From the NCBI RefSeq assembly GCF_964355755.1, contig NC_092677.1, positions 12,298,601-12,362,600 on the forward strand: DNA of 64,000 bases. Direction: 5' to 3'. This stretch comes from Antedon mediterranea (Eukaryota > Echinodermata > Crinoidea > Comatulida > Antedonidae). Numbering within the stretch: position 1 is the stretch's first letter; each line of letters starts with the position of its first letter. Positions 47,485 through 60,900 of this stretch are shown here, piece by piece. The position numbers and the translations under genes were made by a program. The notes under the pieces are model-generated. The model ran no database searches. It saw only the letters and a list, made by a program, of their open reading frames with translations, and was not told the origin of the DNA.

Positions 47485-50400
47485 AATCCATAATACAAAA
47501 GATCACAGAAGAAAAACAAAAATATCAATCCGCTCACAATGTATGTTGGGATTTATAGTGGGCCGCTAAAACTATTAGAATCAACTTATTTTTAACCGTT
47601 AAGATCGCAATAGGACCATAGAGTATTTATTTTTACATTAAATGTAGTTTGTGACCGTATATTAGATCTAAAAAACGTAGGGAATGGGACTTTAAAGGAA
47701 AAATTCCTATCTAAGTGAATACAATTAAGGGAAATATGATTGGTGAATACGGTGGCTGATATCTAATGTAAATGTTGCTACATTGATACAGAGACATCGT
47801 TTAAGCTTGGTTGCCACTAGGATGCAACGAAAAAAGCACCCATTAGGCTGCAACACAGGGATGTAAGCGCACGTAATTTGACCAATCGCAAGTGATGGTT
47901 ATTCAAACTGTTTCTTGTCATTGGTCAACTTGATTGCATTGCATCCTACCACAAGTACTTTCATTATTTTGTGGACTCTGTGATGTACTGTATAAAAAAA
48001 TGTCCAGTATGTGTGTAAAATAATATTTTAGTAAAATTAATACAATTCTTAAAAGTTATTTTGTAATTATTCAAGATATGTATGGTTAAATAAATAGTTC
48101 CTTTTAAGGAAAGATTCATTAAAGCTAACATGTATTTTGTATAGTTTATTTTTCACAGTATAACGGCGTAACAGCCATAAATGCTCACTGGCTAAATCCA
48201 GGGGCCTCTGAGCTTACGGGGACCTCTGAACAGACATTAAAATGTGTTGAAAAAGGCTATAAAAGGCCCAAGGCCTCCACGTTGGAAACTTGGTGTCACT
48301 AAACCAGCCTTAGGCCTCCGCATTACAGCTATGAGCACTCACTGGCTAAACCTAGGGGCCCCAGAGCTCGATCAGTCCAATGCAACTACCCAGCGTTGGA
48401 AGATGCCTTAGAAGTGCTAAACCAGGGGCCTTTACCCCATGTGATATACCACTGCTCTGCGTTATACCACTGGACGAAAGAAGTTTGAATAAAATTCTTC
48501 CAAGTAGATTATATTGTATTGCTTATTACTGTAGCATTTGTCACAATTTCTGGATTCTTGTTTCATAAAGTTGCTTTTGTCATTTTAGGCGAACAAGATT
48601 AGACCAATAAAAATTGAGAAATTTAGGAATGACTCGAGATTTGATGAAACAAGCTATTACTTTAAAGATGGTAAGGATAGATAAATTAAAATTGTTCTTC
48701 TTTACCTAATACAGTAGTAAAAAAGTAATAATAATAATTGGTCATAAATTATACGTTTTAGTAAATCATATGGCAGTGACATATCCAGGAATTGGATATA
48801 AATAGGTGGTGAGCTCAGGGCATAAACATTATAGAATTAAGTGCCAAAAGTAATCAATATGTCTCAATATTGGTCTTCATCAAATTCCACACAAACCCTG
48901 AATTATATCAATTATATTACAGGTCTACGATATGTTAAGCCATACAGTTTTGTTTTCCAATGTCATATCAAAGGAAGATGGTTTGGAAAGAAAATTATTG
49001 ATGTCTGCAAAAAAGAATTCCGGGCTGAAGCACCAGATTTCTACGTAAGAAGAGTTATTTTTTATTTCTTTTTTTTGTCTTTACATTCTGCATTGAATGT
49101 ATTAAATTGAGCTATGTTTTTAAGTTCAATTTCTTTAGTTCTGTAGGTTGTACAGAAATGTTGTGTACCAAGGCTTGGAATGACCCTTTACAAATGTCAA
49201 GTGATAATGTGACCGCTTTCTTTCAAAATCTAATTTTTCAAAAATCTTTTTTTTTTGTATAGGAAAAATCAATAGCTGTCGGTCTTCTAAAAATCAATGG
49301 CAAACGTGTCAAACATGGCAGGACTTTATGGAACAATGAACTTCTAACTTCACGTGTCCACCGCCATGAGCCGCCAGTGTCTGGTGAACCAATCAGAATC
49401 ATTCACAGTGATGATGATGTAGTGGTTGTTGATAAGCCAGCATCCATTCCGGTAGGTAGAAACATGGTATTAGGAGCTTACGCTTTGTGTTTCTCAGTGT
49501 TGAAATCAAAGTCTAATATAATGATACAGTACCAGTAATTTTTAAAGTTAACTTTTAAACAAGTGTATAAAAGCTCTGTCTACACTATCAAACTTTATGT
49601 GACAACAAAAATGTGATGTGCCATATATGGACATTATCACTACCATATTTAAGCATATCACTACCATATTTGGGCACATCACACTATTTTTGCTTAAGAC
49701 TGCCTTTTCCTTGTTGTATCGTAAGATTTAGTATTCTTTGTTTATCTTTAGGTTCATCCCTGTGGAAAGTATAGGCACAATACACTAGTCTTCATCCTTG
49801 GCAAGGAATATGGCTTTACAGGCCTACACAGTAAGTACACCTTGTAATAGCTAGTTTACATGCTTGCTTGGTAATCATAATGTCTCTTAAATCTTTCCTC
49901 AGTATATGACACATGCATGAACAACGAATTCTTTATGCAATTAAATGTAATTTCTTGTTTTTTAAATTGAATTTTATTTCTGTCTTTAGCTATTCACCGG
50001 CTGGATAGACTAACATCCGGTTTGCTGATTTTTGCAAGGTGAGTGATCATTGCGTTGACAAAAAGGGTACTTCATCTTGGTATCTACACCTCTATACTAT
50101 ACTAATACCTCTAAAGTAATGCGTATTGTAATAGTAGTCTTCCATTCAGTCAAGTCATTAAGTAATTGCGCTGAAATTGATCTGAAAGACCTGCCAGTTG
50201 CAAGGGTGGATCAAGTGGTTACCCGCGGTTGTGGCGGTACTGTATTTGCATTTCCTATGTTGATTCATTATTGGTTTATACATTTATTGGGATTTTAATC
50301 CTCTTTTTTACCTTTTTTAGAACAGCAGAGGTGTCAAAGAAATTGGATGCCTATGTGCGAGATAGAGAAGTAGAAAAAAAATACTTATGCAAGGTTAAAG

Positions 50401-52376
50401 GTCAATTTCCAAGGTAATGTATGTAATAATGCATTAGGTATTTTTAGTAAAAAGCAGCAGGCTACTTTTACTTTTGATACGTTTTAGACACCCCTATTTA
50501 GGAACACTTTATAGGGTCATGAAGGTGTCCCCTTAATATAAGTTCTACTAAAACTGTAATTGTGTTTTTCAGTGATCCTATCATTTGTGAAGAACCAATA
50601 CAAGTCGTTTCACACAAGATTGGCGTATGTCGAGTTAGTCCACAGGGGAAAACATGTAAGACGACGTTCCAAAGTCTAAGTTATGATGGCGAGACAAGCA
50701 TTGTACAATGTAAGAATTGGTAATTATTATATTTGATATATACATATTCCATTGTTCCGGACATGGAAATTATTATATTTGATATATACATATTCCATTG
50801 TTCCGGACATGGAAATTATTATATTTGATATATACATTTTCCATTGTTCCGGACATGGAAATTATTATATTTGATATATACATTTTCCATTGTTCCGGAC
50901 ATGGAAATTATTATATTTGATATATACATATTTCATTGTTCCGGACATGGAAATTATTATATTTGATATGCAATACACTCTTGTATTAAATTAAACTAAT
51001 GGTTGGAATTTGTTTACAGGTGTACCACATACAGGTAGGATGCATCAAATCCGAGTCCATCTGCAGTATTTGGGATACCCTATCACTAACGACCCTCTGT
51101 ACAACAACCCTGTATGGGGTACAGAATTTGGCAAACATGATTCAGCCACACGTATTACAGATGAAGAGGTGAGTCCTTTTATTTTATCCAACAGATTTGC
51201 ACTTACAAACCTGGAGTTGAAATTTAAATTTATGGATGTTCACTAAATTATTTGTTAACATACAGTTTAGCCTCTTTAAGGGATACCTCTAAGACCGAAA
51301 GGTGTTTCTCCCAAAGCACTACTATAATTGAATTGTATATAATCCTTTATTTTAGTTGATTCAGAGGCTCTTGGTACAACGGGATGAGGAACTGTTAGAA
51401 AGATTAGTAGAGGATAATCACCAATCTTTCCTTGATCCAGACGAAAAAGATAATGTAAAAGGTTTGCGAAAGAGGACAGATGAAACTGAAAGAGATGAAA
51501 GTAATGAAACTTTACCAAAGAAGTTTAAATCTTATGAAAGTGTTCAGGACAACAAAGAAAGTGATAATATGGAGATTATAAAGATTAAAGAGATTATTTC
51601 TGAAGAAAGAGACTATTCAACAAACTCAAATTTGTCAAATATAGAAACAACTAAAATTAAGGTTGACAATTCTGAAATAATTGATTTTAATAAAGTTCAA
51701 TGTTATCAGGAGATTAAGGGGATTGAAGGTTCAGAAGGGATTAAAAGTTCAGAAGGGATTAAAAGTTCAGAAGGGATTGATTGTAAAGCTGAATCCTCTA
51801 TAGATATCCCAGAAACATCCACATCTTCCTTTAATCTTACACAGCAGATTAAGTGTGATGAGGTTATTAAGGAAGCAGAATGTGGGGATACTAAAAGTGG
51901 GATTAACTTGATTAGCACAACATCTGAAAAGATTATCTCTGAAAGTAAAGATACTGCGTCTACAGTTGATGGATCAGATTGTGTTTCAGAGAAAGCTGAT
52001 GGATGTGATGCTTTTTTACCACCAGAGGTTGCAATGTTGAGGGATGGGGAAACGGAGGAGGATAGATTGAACCGGATTGTTATGACACTTTGTAGAGATT
52101 GTAAGGTGAAATACAGAGATCCTATAGATAGTGAGTTGAGAATCTATCTACATGCCCTAAGATACAAGGTAAGATCATATTATCTACTTAGCAATATTTC
52201 ACATTTTGTATGGGTCGAACCTCTTGTTACGTTTTAAAGGATAGTACTGTATCTAATAAATATTGTTATAGTGGTGTTAACATTTTTTATTATATTTGCA
52301 GGGACCAGATTTCGATTACAGTACAGAAGTTCCAAGTTGGGCACAAGAACATCTTGATAGATGTCAAAATAAATGA
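47485..52376 (+). CDS. RPUSD2: RNA pseudouridine synthase RPUSD2 (RluA family)
   Basis: Isomerises uridine to pseudouridine in RNA. Exons: 47485-47540 (candidate), 48589-48670, 48923-49044, 49263-49451, 49752-49830, 49990-50038, 50321-50413, 50573-50709, 51020-51168, 51356-52168, 52302-52376. From 48589 they join in frame for 595 residues. Motifs: [57 protein letters not shown], the catalytic [14 protein letters not shown] (exon 49990-50038, catalytic Asp in HRLDR), VEKKYLCKV and [17 protein letters not shown] low-complexity acidic linker occupies exon 51356-52168 before a conserved C-terminus (LCRDC, LHALRYKGPDFDY, PSWAQ). The initiating exon is not identified; the human N-terminus is also poorly conserved. 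The 56-bp exon at 47485 is in phase but is supported only by splice signals. Confidence 0.92.
47812..47960. mobile_element. Possible MITE with CCAAT-like interior
   Basis: GGTTGCCACTAGGATGCAAC at the left and TTGCATCCTACCACAAG at the right are imperfect inverted copies. The interior CCAATCGCAAGTGATGG and CATTGGTCAACTTG resembles sequence at 14328-14422 and 33479-33577. Confidence 0.5.
48165..48475. mobile_element. Two decayed hAT-MITE relatives in RPUSD2 5' region
   Basis: GCTCACTGGCTAAA(T/C)CCAGGGGCC occurs twice (about 48182 and 48328), each followed by CTAAACCAG. The second shares GATCAGTCCAATGCAACTAC with the element at 32270-32405. Boundaries are unclear. Confidence 0.55.
49572..49690. 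mobile_element. TWA-type MITE in RPUSD2 intron, right end degraded
   Basis: Starts AGCTCTGTCTACACTATCAA and keeps CACTACCATATTTGGGCACA; the right terminus is lost. Confidence 0.65.
50722..50970. repeat. 46-bp minisatellite, ~5.4 copies, in RPUSD2 intron
   Basis: Unit contains TTATTATATTTGATATATAC and CCATTGTTCCGGACATGG, repeated with starts near 50722, 50768, 50814, 50860, 50906 and a partial at 50952. It begins a few bases after the donor of exon 50573-50709. Copies differ by single bases. Confidence 0.92.
51716..51782 (+). repeat. In-frame repeat in RPUSD2 linker
   Basis: The DNA unit TCAGAAGGGATTAAAAGT repeats, encoding (S)EGIKS units: [18 protein letters not shown]. It sits in the acidic linker of RPUSD2. 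Confidence 0.85.
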
Positions 52377-53464
52377 AACTATGTTCTCGAATATAGGCCT
52401 ACATCAAATCATTAAATTCAAAATAGAAAACGTATGTTTTTGTTGGCTGATTCATTCGTATCAAAATGGCTAATATGTAAATCTTGAAGCAATCAAATCA
52501 TAGAAAATTGTGTATCCAGTATTTTGGGAGGCAGGGCATAGGATCAGTATTTGTTTCACTATAAAACAAGTAATATTACAAAAAACGCCGCTCATCTCAC
52601 GATACCTACCGTCTCCACATGCATCTCAATATTCATCATTTCTCATTTTCCCCAGACGTACTTTGTGGTGTGCGCATGCTCAGTCCTTGTTTCCAAATAC
52701 CAATTTTTTTCAGCCGTAGTAAACTATAAGCTACCGCATGGTAACTGTTTCCTAATGTTTCCGTTCTCTTGAATATAACTGCCTAAAGGAGTGGCGCAAA
52801 TATAATATAAAAATACGACATTTTCTTTTAGCTTTGGGTTGACCTTTCCCCCTGATGATGGGAGGAGGAGCACTAAGTGACACCTCTATAAGTTCCTCAA
52901 ATGTCCGTGCCTTTTCCGCATTTTTGTTTCAGATTCGCTTCGGCAACTTTCTATTTTATCTTTTATGAAGATAAATGAATATCGTAAGGATTCGGTATCA
53001 ACACGAGTATTCTAGTGCCTACTACTATTATCTCAATGGCCTGTGTAGATACAAAGATGTAAGCAGCTCACAAACAAGATTAATATGCATAATTAAAACA
53101 GGCTATTTATAGTTTATTGACTTGGCTTTATGTGTTTAGCAATCACCCGTCGTTATATCAAATTCTTTTATTTAATAAAGAAACATTGCTAATGTACCGC
53201 GTGTGATTAGCGTGTAACCTTCGGGCGACATGCGGGCTCTTCTTTTATAACATAATACCACAATGGTAACAAGTCGACAATCCAAGCTTCTTTCCTCGGA
53301 AAATACAGTATACCGGTACCTACTATTTCGGTTGTTGTGAGTAATACTGCTAAATAAAAAATGGACTTTGTTCTTTACTAGTTTCGCAATAGTAGCCTAT
53401 TGTGAAATGTTTATATTATACTATCTCCGGTTGCAGTAAGAACCATTCCAGTCGAACTTCCAAG
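52377..53464. other. Spacer RPUSD2 to ADP/ATP translocase
   Basis: No exon recognised. The last ~200 bp (from about 53264, GGTAACAAGTCGACAATCCA) is repeated upstream of the second translocase copy (from about 55547), so it is probably promoter and 5' UTR sequence carried in the duplication. Confidence 0.45.
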
Positions 53465-54652
53465 ATGTCGAAAACCGTTCAAGATCAAGCCATTTCTTTT
53501 GCTAAAGATTTAGCGGCAGGGGGAATTGCTGCTGCTATATCAAAGACAGTGGTAGCACCCATTGAGAGAGTAAAGCTTCTTCTACAGGTAATTGCATTAT
53601 AATATGACCTGAAATGTCGTATATGGGTATATGAATTGACAGTTTATTTATAGAACTATTACAGTGTAGGCCTAGATATATACTACGTTAACGTTAGTAA
53701 ATTAGTGAATTATAAATTGGAAAAGCATAATGAATTCTGGGGACTACAACATGTGTTGTACTGTATACGATACAATATCCACCGCCGATTCTACATCATC
53801 AAAATCATCTTCTCTCCTTAAAAACTATTACCGTACTGTAGTATACAAAAACATATTATTTATGTTACTTGTTTTTAGCTTCAAGCGGCCTCAAAGCAAA
53901 TTGCTGCTGACCAACAATACAAAGGCATCGTCGATTGTTTTTCACGTGTTACTAAAGAGCAAGGATTTTTCTCATTATGGAGAGGTAACCTGACAAACGT
54001 CATCAGATACTTTCCAACACAAGCTCTCAATTTCGCCTTCAAAGACAAATACAAGCAGATTTTCCTTGGAGGTGTTGATAAGAACAAGCAATTCTTTAAG
54101 TTTTTCTTGGGTAACTTGGCCTCCGGTGGAGCAGCCGGTGGCACCTCTCTTGTTTTTGTATACCCATTGGACTTTGCTCGTACTCGTTTGGCAACCGACG
54201 TGGGAAAAGGGTCTGCCCGTCAATTCACCGGATTGGGAAACTGCCTTGCTTCAATTTACAGATCTGATGGATACTTGGGTCTTTACAGAGGCTTCTTTAC
54301 GTCTTTACAAGGCATCATTATCTACCGTGCAGCTTTCTTCGGGTTGTATGATACGGCTAAAGGATCTATTCCGTACAAGGTCAACATATTTTACTCGTGG
54401 GTCATCGCTCAATCTGTTGCCACGGCTTCAGGAATCATCTCGTATCCATTTGATACCGTCAGACGTCGTATGATGATGCAGTCTGGCCGCAAAGATAAAA
54501 TGTACAAGAATACATTGGATTGCTGGAAGAAGATTGCTCAACAAGAAGGCTCAACAGCTTTCTTTAAGGGTGCTTTTACTAACCTGATGCGTAGTACTGG
54601 AGGTGCGATTGTATTGGTCCTTTACGATGAAATCAAAGCTCTTATAGTTTAG
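53465..54652 (+). CDS. SLC25A4/5/6-like: ADP/ATP translocase (mitochondrial carrier, SLC25A4/5/6 type)
   Basis: Exchanges cytosolic ADP for matrix ATP in the inner mitochondrial membrane. Exon 1 is 53465-53587 (41 residues) and exon 2 is 53879-54652 (257 residues), joined at a phase-0 intron for 298 residues, exactly the family length. Three carrier repeats are visible with PxD/ExxR-type motifs: [11 protein letters not shown] (residues 31-41), [11 protein letters not shown] and [12 protein letters not shown], the last holding the RRRMMM signature specific to ADP/ATP carriers. Start chosen at MSKTVQDQA, which matches the family N-terminus. Poly(A) signals AATAAA near 55034 and 55064. A tandem, defective copy follows 1.07 kb downstream. 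Confidence 0.97.
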
Positions 54653-55721
54653 GGCAACACCGTAAACTCTCGGACAAGTCTTTCATGTTTGTTTGTTTAT
54701 GTTGAATTGAATATTATATATTCGTTATAATTGGCATGATATCATGCTGCGATAGTGTTTTACTTTAAAATGTATGTACACACGACATAGCGGCTTTAAC
54801 CCGGAGTGGGGGAGATGCATGATAACGAAAATACCAATGCCTTGTTGCTGAACATTTAAAGAGTTTTACTTCTGTCGGTTGCCAGAAAATGAGATCTTAC
54901 TTATTAAAAACCATTTGAATAAAAAAGAAGGGGAAGAGTGTTTTCCTCACCTTGAACTATAAATGACTATTAAATGTGTTAGCACAAAAGGAACCCGAAA
55001 TTGTGCTATAGAACTGTATGTCTATTACTATTGAATAAAGATTTACTGTTGAATAACAGCATGTGTAAATAAAAATGAATGTTTTATAAATTATATATTC
55101 ATTTCAATGCCAGTATGTCCTATTTTATAGAACCGTCAGTAAAAAATATTCTTTCCATTTAAAACATTATCATTATTTATGTTAATTTTAGTTTATTGTA
55201 ATCATTTTCTTTATTTGTAAACAAACCACGGGTTGAACCTTGTATTATCAGACCATAAGCCACTCCATTTTTATTTAATGAATATAAACAAAACACAGAT
55301 GGGCCTAATATGATAATAAATAACCATAAAGTTATTAAAGATCCAACAATAAAAGGTGCTCAAAATAAAGATAAATATGCATAATATAATAAATAAGTAA
55401 TTTGTGTATATTTAATGGCTTCTGTCAACCGGATTTTACCCAGTAGGCCTACGTCTGTGTTAGTCCAAGTTAGATTACATCAACAGTACTGGTTATTTAA
55501 GCGCCTTTGCCATTTGTCGTGAAATTTGTTTTAACATTGAACAGCAAAAGGTAACAAGTCGAAAATTCAAGCCTTGTACTTCCACAAAAAAGTCATCAAA
55601 CCTACTAATACCGCTAAACTTGTTATTCTTACTGGTTCTGCAGTAGTATTGAGAAATATAAGTGGACGTTAAAACTTGAGGTGCAGTTATATTAACTATT
55701 CGAGTAGGCCTACACCACGAG

Positions 55722-56807
55722 ATGTCGACAACAGTACAAGACCAGGCAGTTTCTTTTGCGAAAGATTCGGTGGCAGGAGGAATTGCTGCCGCTATATCAA
55801 AGACGGTGATAGCACCTATTGATAGAGTTAAGCTTCTTCTGCAGGTAATTACAGATTGGAAACTGACATTTTGAATATTTATAATTATTGATATTTAATA
55901 GTTTAGTCAGTAAACGGATTCGAACATTTTACCCGTTAGTAAAGTAACGGATCCAACATTGTGAAATAAGTTCAAATTTCCCTAAGATGGTGCGTATTGT
56001 TAATTACTCATATTGTATATTTTATTTTTAGCTTCAGGCGGCCTCAGAGCAAATTGCCACCAACCAACAATACAAAGGTATCGTCGATTGTTTTTCACGT
56101 GTTACTAAGGATCAAGGGTTTTTCTCATTATATGGAGAGGTAACCTGACAAACGTCATCAGATACTTCCCAACACAAGCTCTCAATTTCGCCTTCAAAGA
56201 CAAATACAAGCAGATTTTCATTGGAGGTGTTGATAAGAATAAGCAATTCTTTAAGTTTTTTTTGGGTAACTTGGCCTCTGGTGGAGCAGCTGGTGGTACA
56301 TCTCTAGTTTTTGTATACCCATTGGACTTTGCTCGTACTCGTTTAGCAACCGATGTCGGAAAAGAGTCTGGCCGTCAATTCACCGGATTGGGAAACTGCC
56401 TTGCTTCAATTTACAGATCCGATGGATACTTGGGTCTTTACAGAGGTTTTTCTGCGTCTTTTCAATGCATGATTATCTACCGTGCAGCTTACTTTGGATT
56501 GTATGATACGGCTAAAGGAGCTATTCCGTATAAGGGTAACATCTTTAACAAATGGATCATCGCTCAATCTACCGTCATTACTTCAGGAATCATGGCGTAC
56601 CCCTTCGACACGGTTCGACGTCGTATGATGATGCAGTCTGGTCGCAAAGATAAAATGTACAAGAATACATTGCATTGCTGGAAGAAGACTGCTCAACAAG
56701 AAGGCTCAACAGCTTTCTATAAAGGTGCATTTACCAACATTATGCGCAGTACTGGAGGTGCGATTGTATTGGTCCTTTAAGATGAAATCAAAGCTCTTAT
56801 AGTTTAA
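55722..56807 (+). pseudogene. Second ADP/ATP translocase copy, inactivated
   Basis: Same gene structure as 53465-54652: exon 1 55722-55844 (41 residues, good donor) and exon 2 56032-56807, with the intron at the same place, so it arose by DNA duplication and not by retroposition. Two lesions: a 2-bp insertion near 56129-56132 (CATTATATGGAGAGG where the first copy has CATTATGGAGAGG) shifts the frame to an early stop, and at 56778-56780 TAC has become TAA, eight codons before the original stop. Otherwise the reading frame from 56262 is open for 172 residues and RRRMMM is kept, so the inactivation looks recent. Either lesion could be an assembly error. Confidence 0.85.
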
Positions 56808-57779
56808 GACCGAGTACTGTACATACAAATAATCCAATGGATAGTCTAAGTTCAGGAAATAACAGGATTATACAACCAACCTTTGTGGGGAGTGGTGCTA
56901 CCATATACTCTGAAATGTTCCATAAAGGCACCATAGGAGTTTCATACAACTTTTAAGTTTTTAAGTTTTTTTAAAAAGTCTTTGGGAGGAAAGTTCGAAA
57001 ACTTAAATCGAAGAGGCTTTTGAAAGAAATTTCGTTATTGGGTAGATAATATTGTTCATTTTATATATATATATATATACAGTAGGCCTATAGGCCTATA
57101 CGGTATAAAATACATCATCAAAATCCATGGTTTAATGTAAAAGGTCTAATTTAGACAGTCAGACAGTAGGAAATGGATAATTATGAGAGCCTGTGTAAGG
57201 TATGAGCCACACCGTCCCGAGCGAGGCCCGGCCACGTTAGAGGAAGACTAAATCATCTCACGCGCCTGGCTCACACAGCACGTGACGCACACGACAGCTT
57301 CAGTCAAAATTACATTTATAGCGATTTAGCTTGAGCCCGGGCTTGAGCCTTGATGTTGAACATCCTATTAATGCATACTTCATAATTTATTATTCATAAC
57401 TGTATTTCGTATTCTATGGAAATAATAATTGAATACAGTAGTATTAAATTTATCAGACGTTTTTATGGGTAAAATTTGAATTTTGTCTAGCGCCATCTAT
57501 ATTTCATAAAAAGTTAAAAAACTTGAATTTCGTCAAATAACTTTCTTTCATTTTTAAATAATCAACAAAATATCTAATAACGGAATTATTTAATTAACTT
57601 TGTTTTCCAAGCTAATGACTTATTTAAATTATAAATTATAATTATTATAGAGTCTAGACATCACCGCAGCATTCATTGGCATTTTATTTCATTCATCTCA
57701 CCAGATTATCTGTACTGTATGCCTATTGCCATATAATATTATTATATGTCCAGTATCATAGGGAAATTCTGTAATACAC

Positions 57780-57980
57780 TGTCACATGTATCACATATAT
57801 ATTATGCAAAGTTAGGCTTATGACCTATGATACAGTTAACATGTGATACACATGATAACTTTGTATAATATATTCAATTTTTTTTATTCAATTTTTTATA
57901 AATTGAATAAAAAAAATTGAATATATTATGCAAAGTTAGGCTTATGACCTATGATACAGTTGACATGTGATACATATGGA
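57780..57980. repeat. Nested palindrome and direct repeat
   Basis: Core arms of 30 bp at 57865-57894 and 57900-57929 (AATATATTCAATTTTTTTTA and inverse) around a 5-bp loop are perfect; pairing extends outward through ACTTTG with one mismatch. On top of this, TTAGGCTTATGACCTATGAT with its neighbour CAGTTAACATGTGATACA is repeated directly at 57813-57860 and 57930-57978. Confidence 0.85.
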
Positions 57981-60900
57981 TACTGTATTACAAAATTTGC
58001 ATATGATACTGAGACAAAGATCAAGAATCATGTAATAATAATAGAGAGTAGATTTTAGGTATTATTTTGATGTTGTTTTTTTTATATAGCCAATAAAAAA
58101 CAGAAAAAGGTGTAGAAAATCTTGGACACAATCCAAAATAATATTATTTAATTTATTTAAACTTTGTCACCATTGTGACCTAGCTAAGTTCATTTAGTTC
58201 CAAACGAGTAATAATTGTGATTTATGTTGTACAATACATGTGGTCTGGCGCTCAAACTGCCACCTGTCCTCAATAGGTCTACAATAATTTTTTGTTATAT
58301 ACGACTGAATGAAAAACAACAAAGGACATGTGTATTGCATGTATGTGGATGTCAAAGTGTTGGATTGGGTGTTGTGAAAAATGTAGGACTGTTTACAACA
58401 TGTATGTTTCTGCTAGATTCCAATAACCAGTTCTATTTTAAAGGTTATATAACACTTTTCCTATGAAAGAAATGAGGGGAAATTTATTATGTTTAAAATT
58501 AAGGTCAACCATAAATTATTCAGTGAGCATTCCTATTTTTGAAGATACTTTCCCATGGAAATATTGAGGGGTATTGCAATTAAGAGGTCACTTTCCTATG
58601 ACTTGAACCCCTATTCTGGACACTCTAAATTTCCTGTGAATGAATGAGAGACATATTTAACATGGAGAGACCCCTATATTAAACAGGCACTTTGTTGGGT
58701 CACAAGTATTATATTACTATTTTATCAATTGAATTTGTGTTAGCCTTGTTTTAATATTTGATGACTAATCAATAATAGCACTAAGCAGAATATAGTCCGA
58801 TAAAAAGAACATATTTGACACGTTCAAATTGTTTAGTAATTGTAAATCTTACATGAATTATTAATATCAACCCCAAAATCTTAAATTGTCTTGCATGTAA
58901 TTTTATCCAAGGTAAACAATTCCCTATAAAGCAGCAAAGTTTAACCTTTCATTTCAGTATATAGGTTAAAATCTAATGCCAGTATAAAGCAAATATGTTT
59001 TGTTTGATTTAGATTTCCACTCACAAATTCACAAAAGGGTTTTGACAGGTCTTGGAATCAGTTGTGGAGGCCATATCCAATTGTGAAGAGACCAAGACAC
59101 AAGAGTGGCCCTCTAAGGTATTCAACGTTCATAGATACTATAATAGAGGGAACAGTGCCAAGTGACATACCACTGACTTCATTAAAGCTATAAACAAAAT
59201 GTCATAGTATTAAATTAAGGTAATAAAATTGATAGAATTTAATTGAAATTCCACAAGAGATTTCACATGTAAAATTATATTATTATTTAACCTTCGATTA
59301 TAAATATAATCCTCTGTTTGTCTAATGTCCGACCCTTTATCATTCAATTAATATAATCTTGGGAGAATACTAATTTTAGGGTGAAATTCTTTAAATAGAT
59401 CAAAGTCATGAGAAAATCAAAAGAACCCCCCTCTAGGGAGGGGCTGAATGCTGTAATTGTGACCCTACTACTAAATGTCACAACTAAAACCTTAATTAGG
59501 TTAGGGTTTTAACTTATGTGAAAATACTGTACACAAATGAACATTGATTATTGCATATTTTCTATATTGTTTAAACTTTGGTCCTTCTGACGTCTTGCCA
59601 TTTATTTGGGACTACGGTATTGTTGGAAATAATGCTATTTATTATACAATTTTGCCTATAAGTATCACATTTGCCTATTTAAAATAGTATATCAAAATCT
59701 TTTGACATTATAAGGCCTAGTTTTTTTTTGCAGGTTATTAAAATTTAGGCCTACGTGCGTCAAAGAACTGCTCATAAAGGTGGTCTAAAAATGAAATAAG
59801 ACTGAGGGGAGAAGTATAGTTCTTTAACCCTGATTTTCAAAGAATTAATACGACCTTTGACCTGAGTCCATCACATATCATGTGTCACCTGTTGACGTTG
59901 GTATTTCATAAATGATTGTTTTTATTATTTGAATTTATGTTGTTATTTACATCTTGGAATAATAGTAAATGCCAATACCACCATGATCAACATTTTTTTT
60001 TTAATGTATATAGTGTATTGTGTAGGCGAGTTTCTTGTTTGGAAATTTGCCCAAAATAAAAATGAAAGCACTCAAGCACTCAGAAACTGAGTGAAGTACT
60101 TGAAAAAATATTGCTATAGAGGCTGGTGCGCATGTTGATATTTCGGCCCATGCTAAAAGAAGACAAATTTTCCTTTTTTGTTAATTTATATTATATTCAG
60201 TAGTTATCAATGAATCGATTTTCTTTTACCGAATTTCAATAGGCATGTTCTGTATGCATATACGTATTTACACTAAATTCAGATTGATAATTTGAAAATT
60301 AGGCGCTCAGATCGTGCTAAAAATAAACAAACATACCGAAGCAAGTACTATACTTGCCAAAATTCTATTTTGTCAAGTACAATAATTACAGAAATGAGAT
60401 AGGAACAAATTCATGGATCAAAATGTATAGGTTCCTATAAAAAAAAAAGGCCGGTACTTAACCTATGTCATAAGGACCTTAAGGGCATCTGAGTTTAAGG
60501 TTGTGAGAATACATTCCTTACCCCCAATTTTAATCATTTTATTTATAGTACATTTAATAAGCTTAAATAGGCCAATGGTATACCCAAGAGACAAAAACTG
60601 CATATGGGATTTAAGGTTCAAGAAATCAGGATAATATTAATAGGAAACAGAGTAGAGAAAAATATTTAATGACAATTAAATAAAGAATTAATACCTACAT
60701 CTATCACATTGTATGAAAATTAGGGAAAAGAAAATACATTTTGTACGCGTTTGTTTTTTAAGGATTTTGTATTTCCACCATCCTTCTATTATTAGTAAAA
60801 TCTGTGTGATTTTTATTTGTTTTTCTGTACATTCCATTTGTTCATGGATGCATCAACAGCATGGATGAGTGCCACTAACATTAAAGTGTTATTTATTGGT

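Noticed and set aside
58224-58466. 80-residue frame as a gene
   Set aside because: No homology recognised, no splice or conserved motif, AT-rich surroundings.
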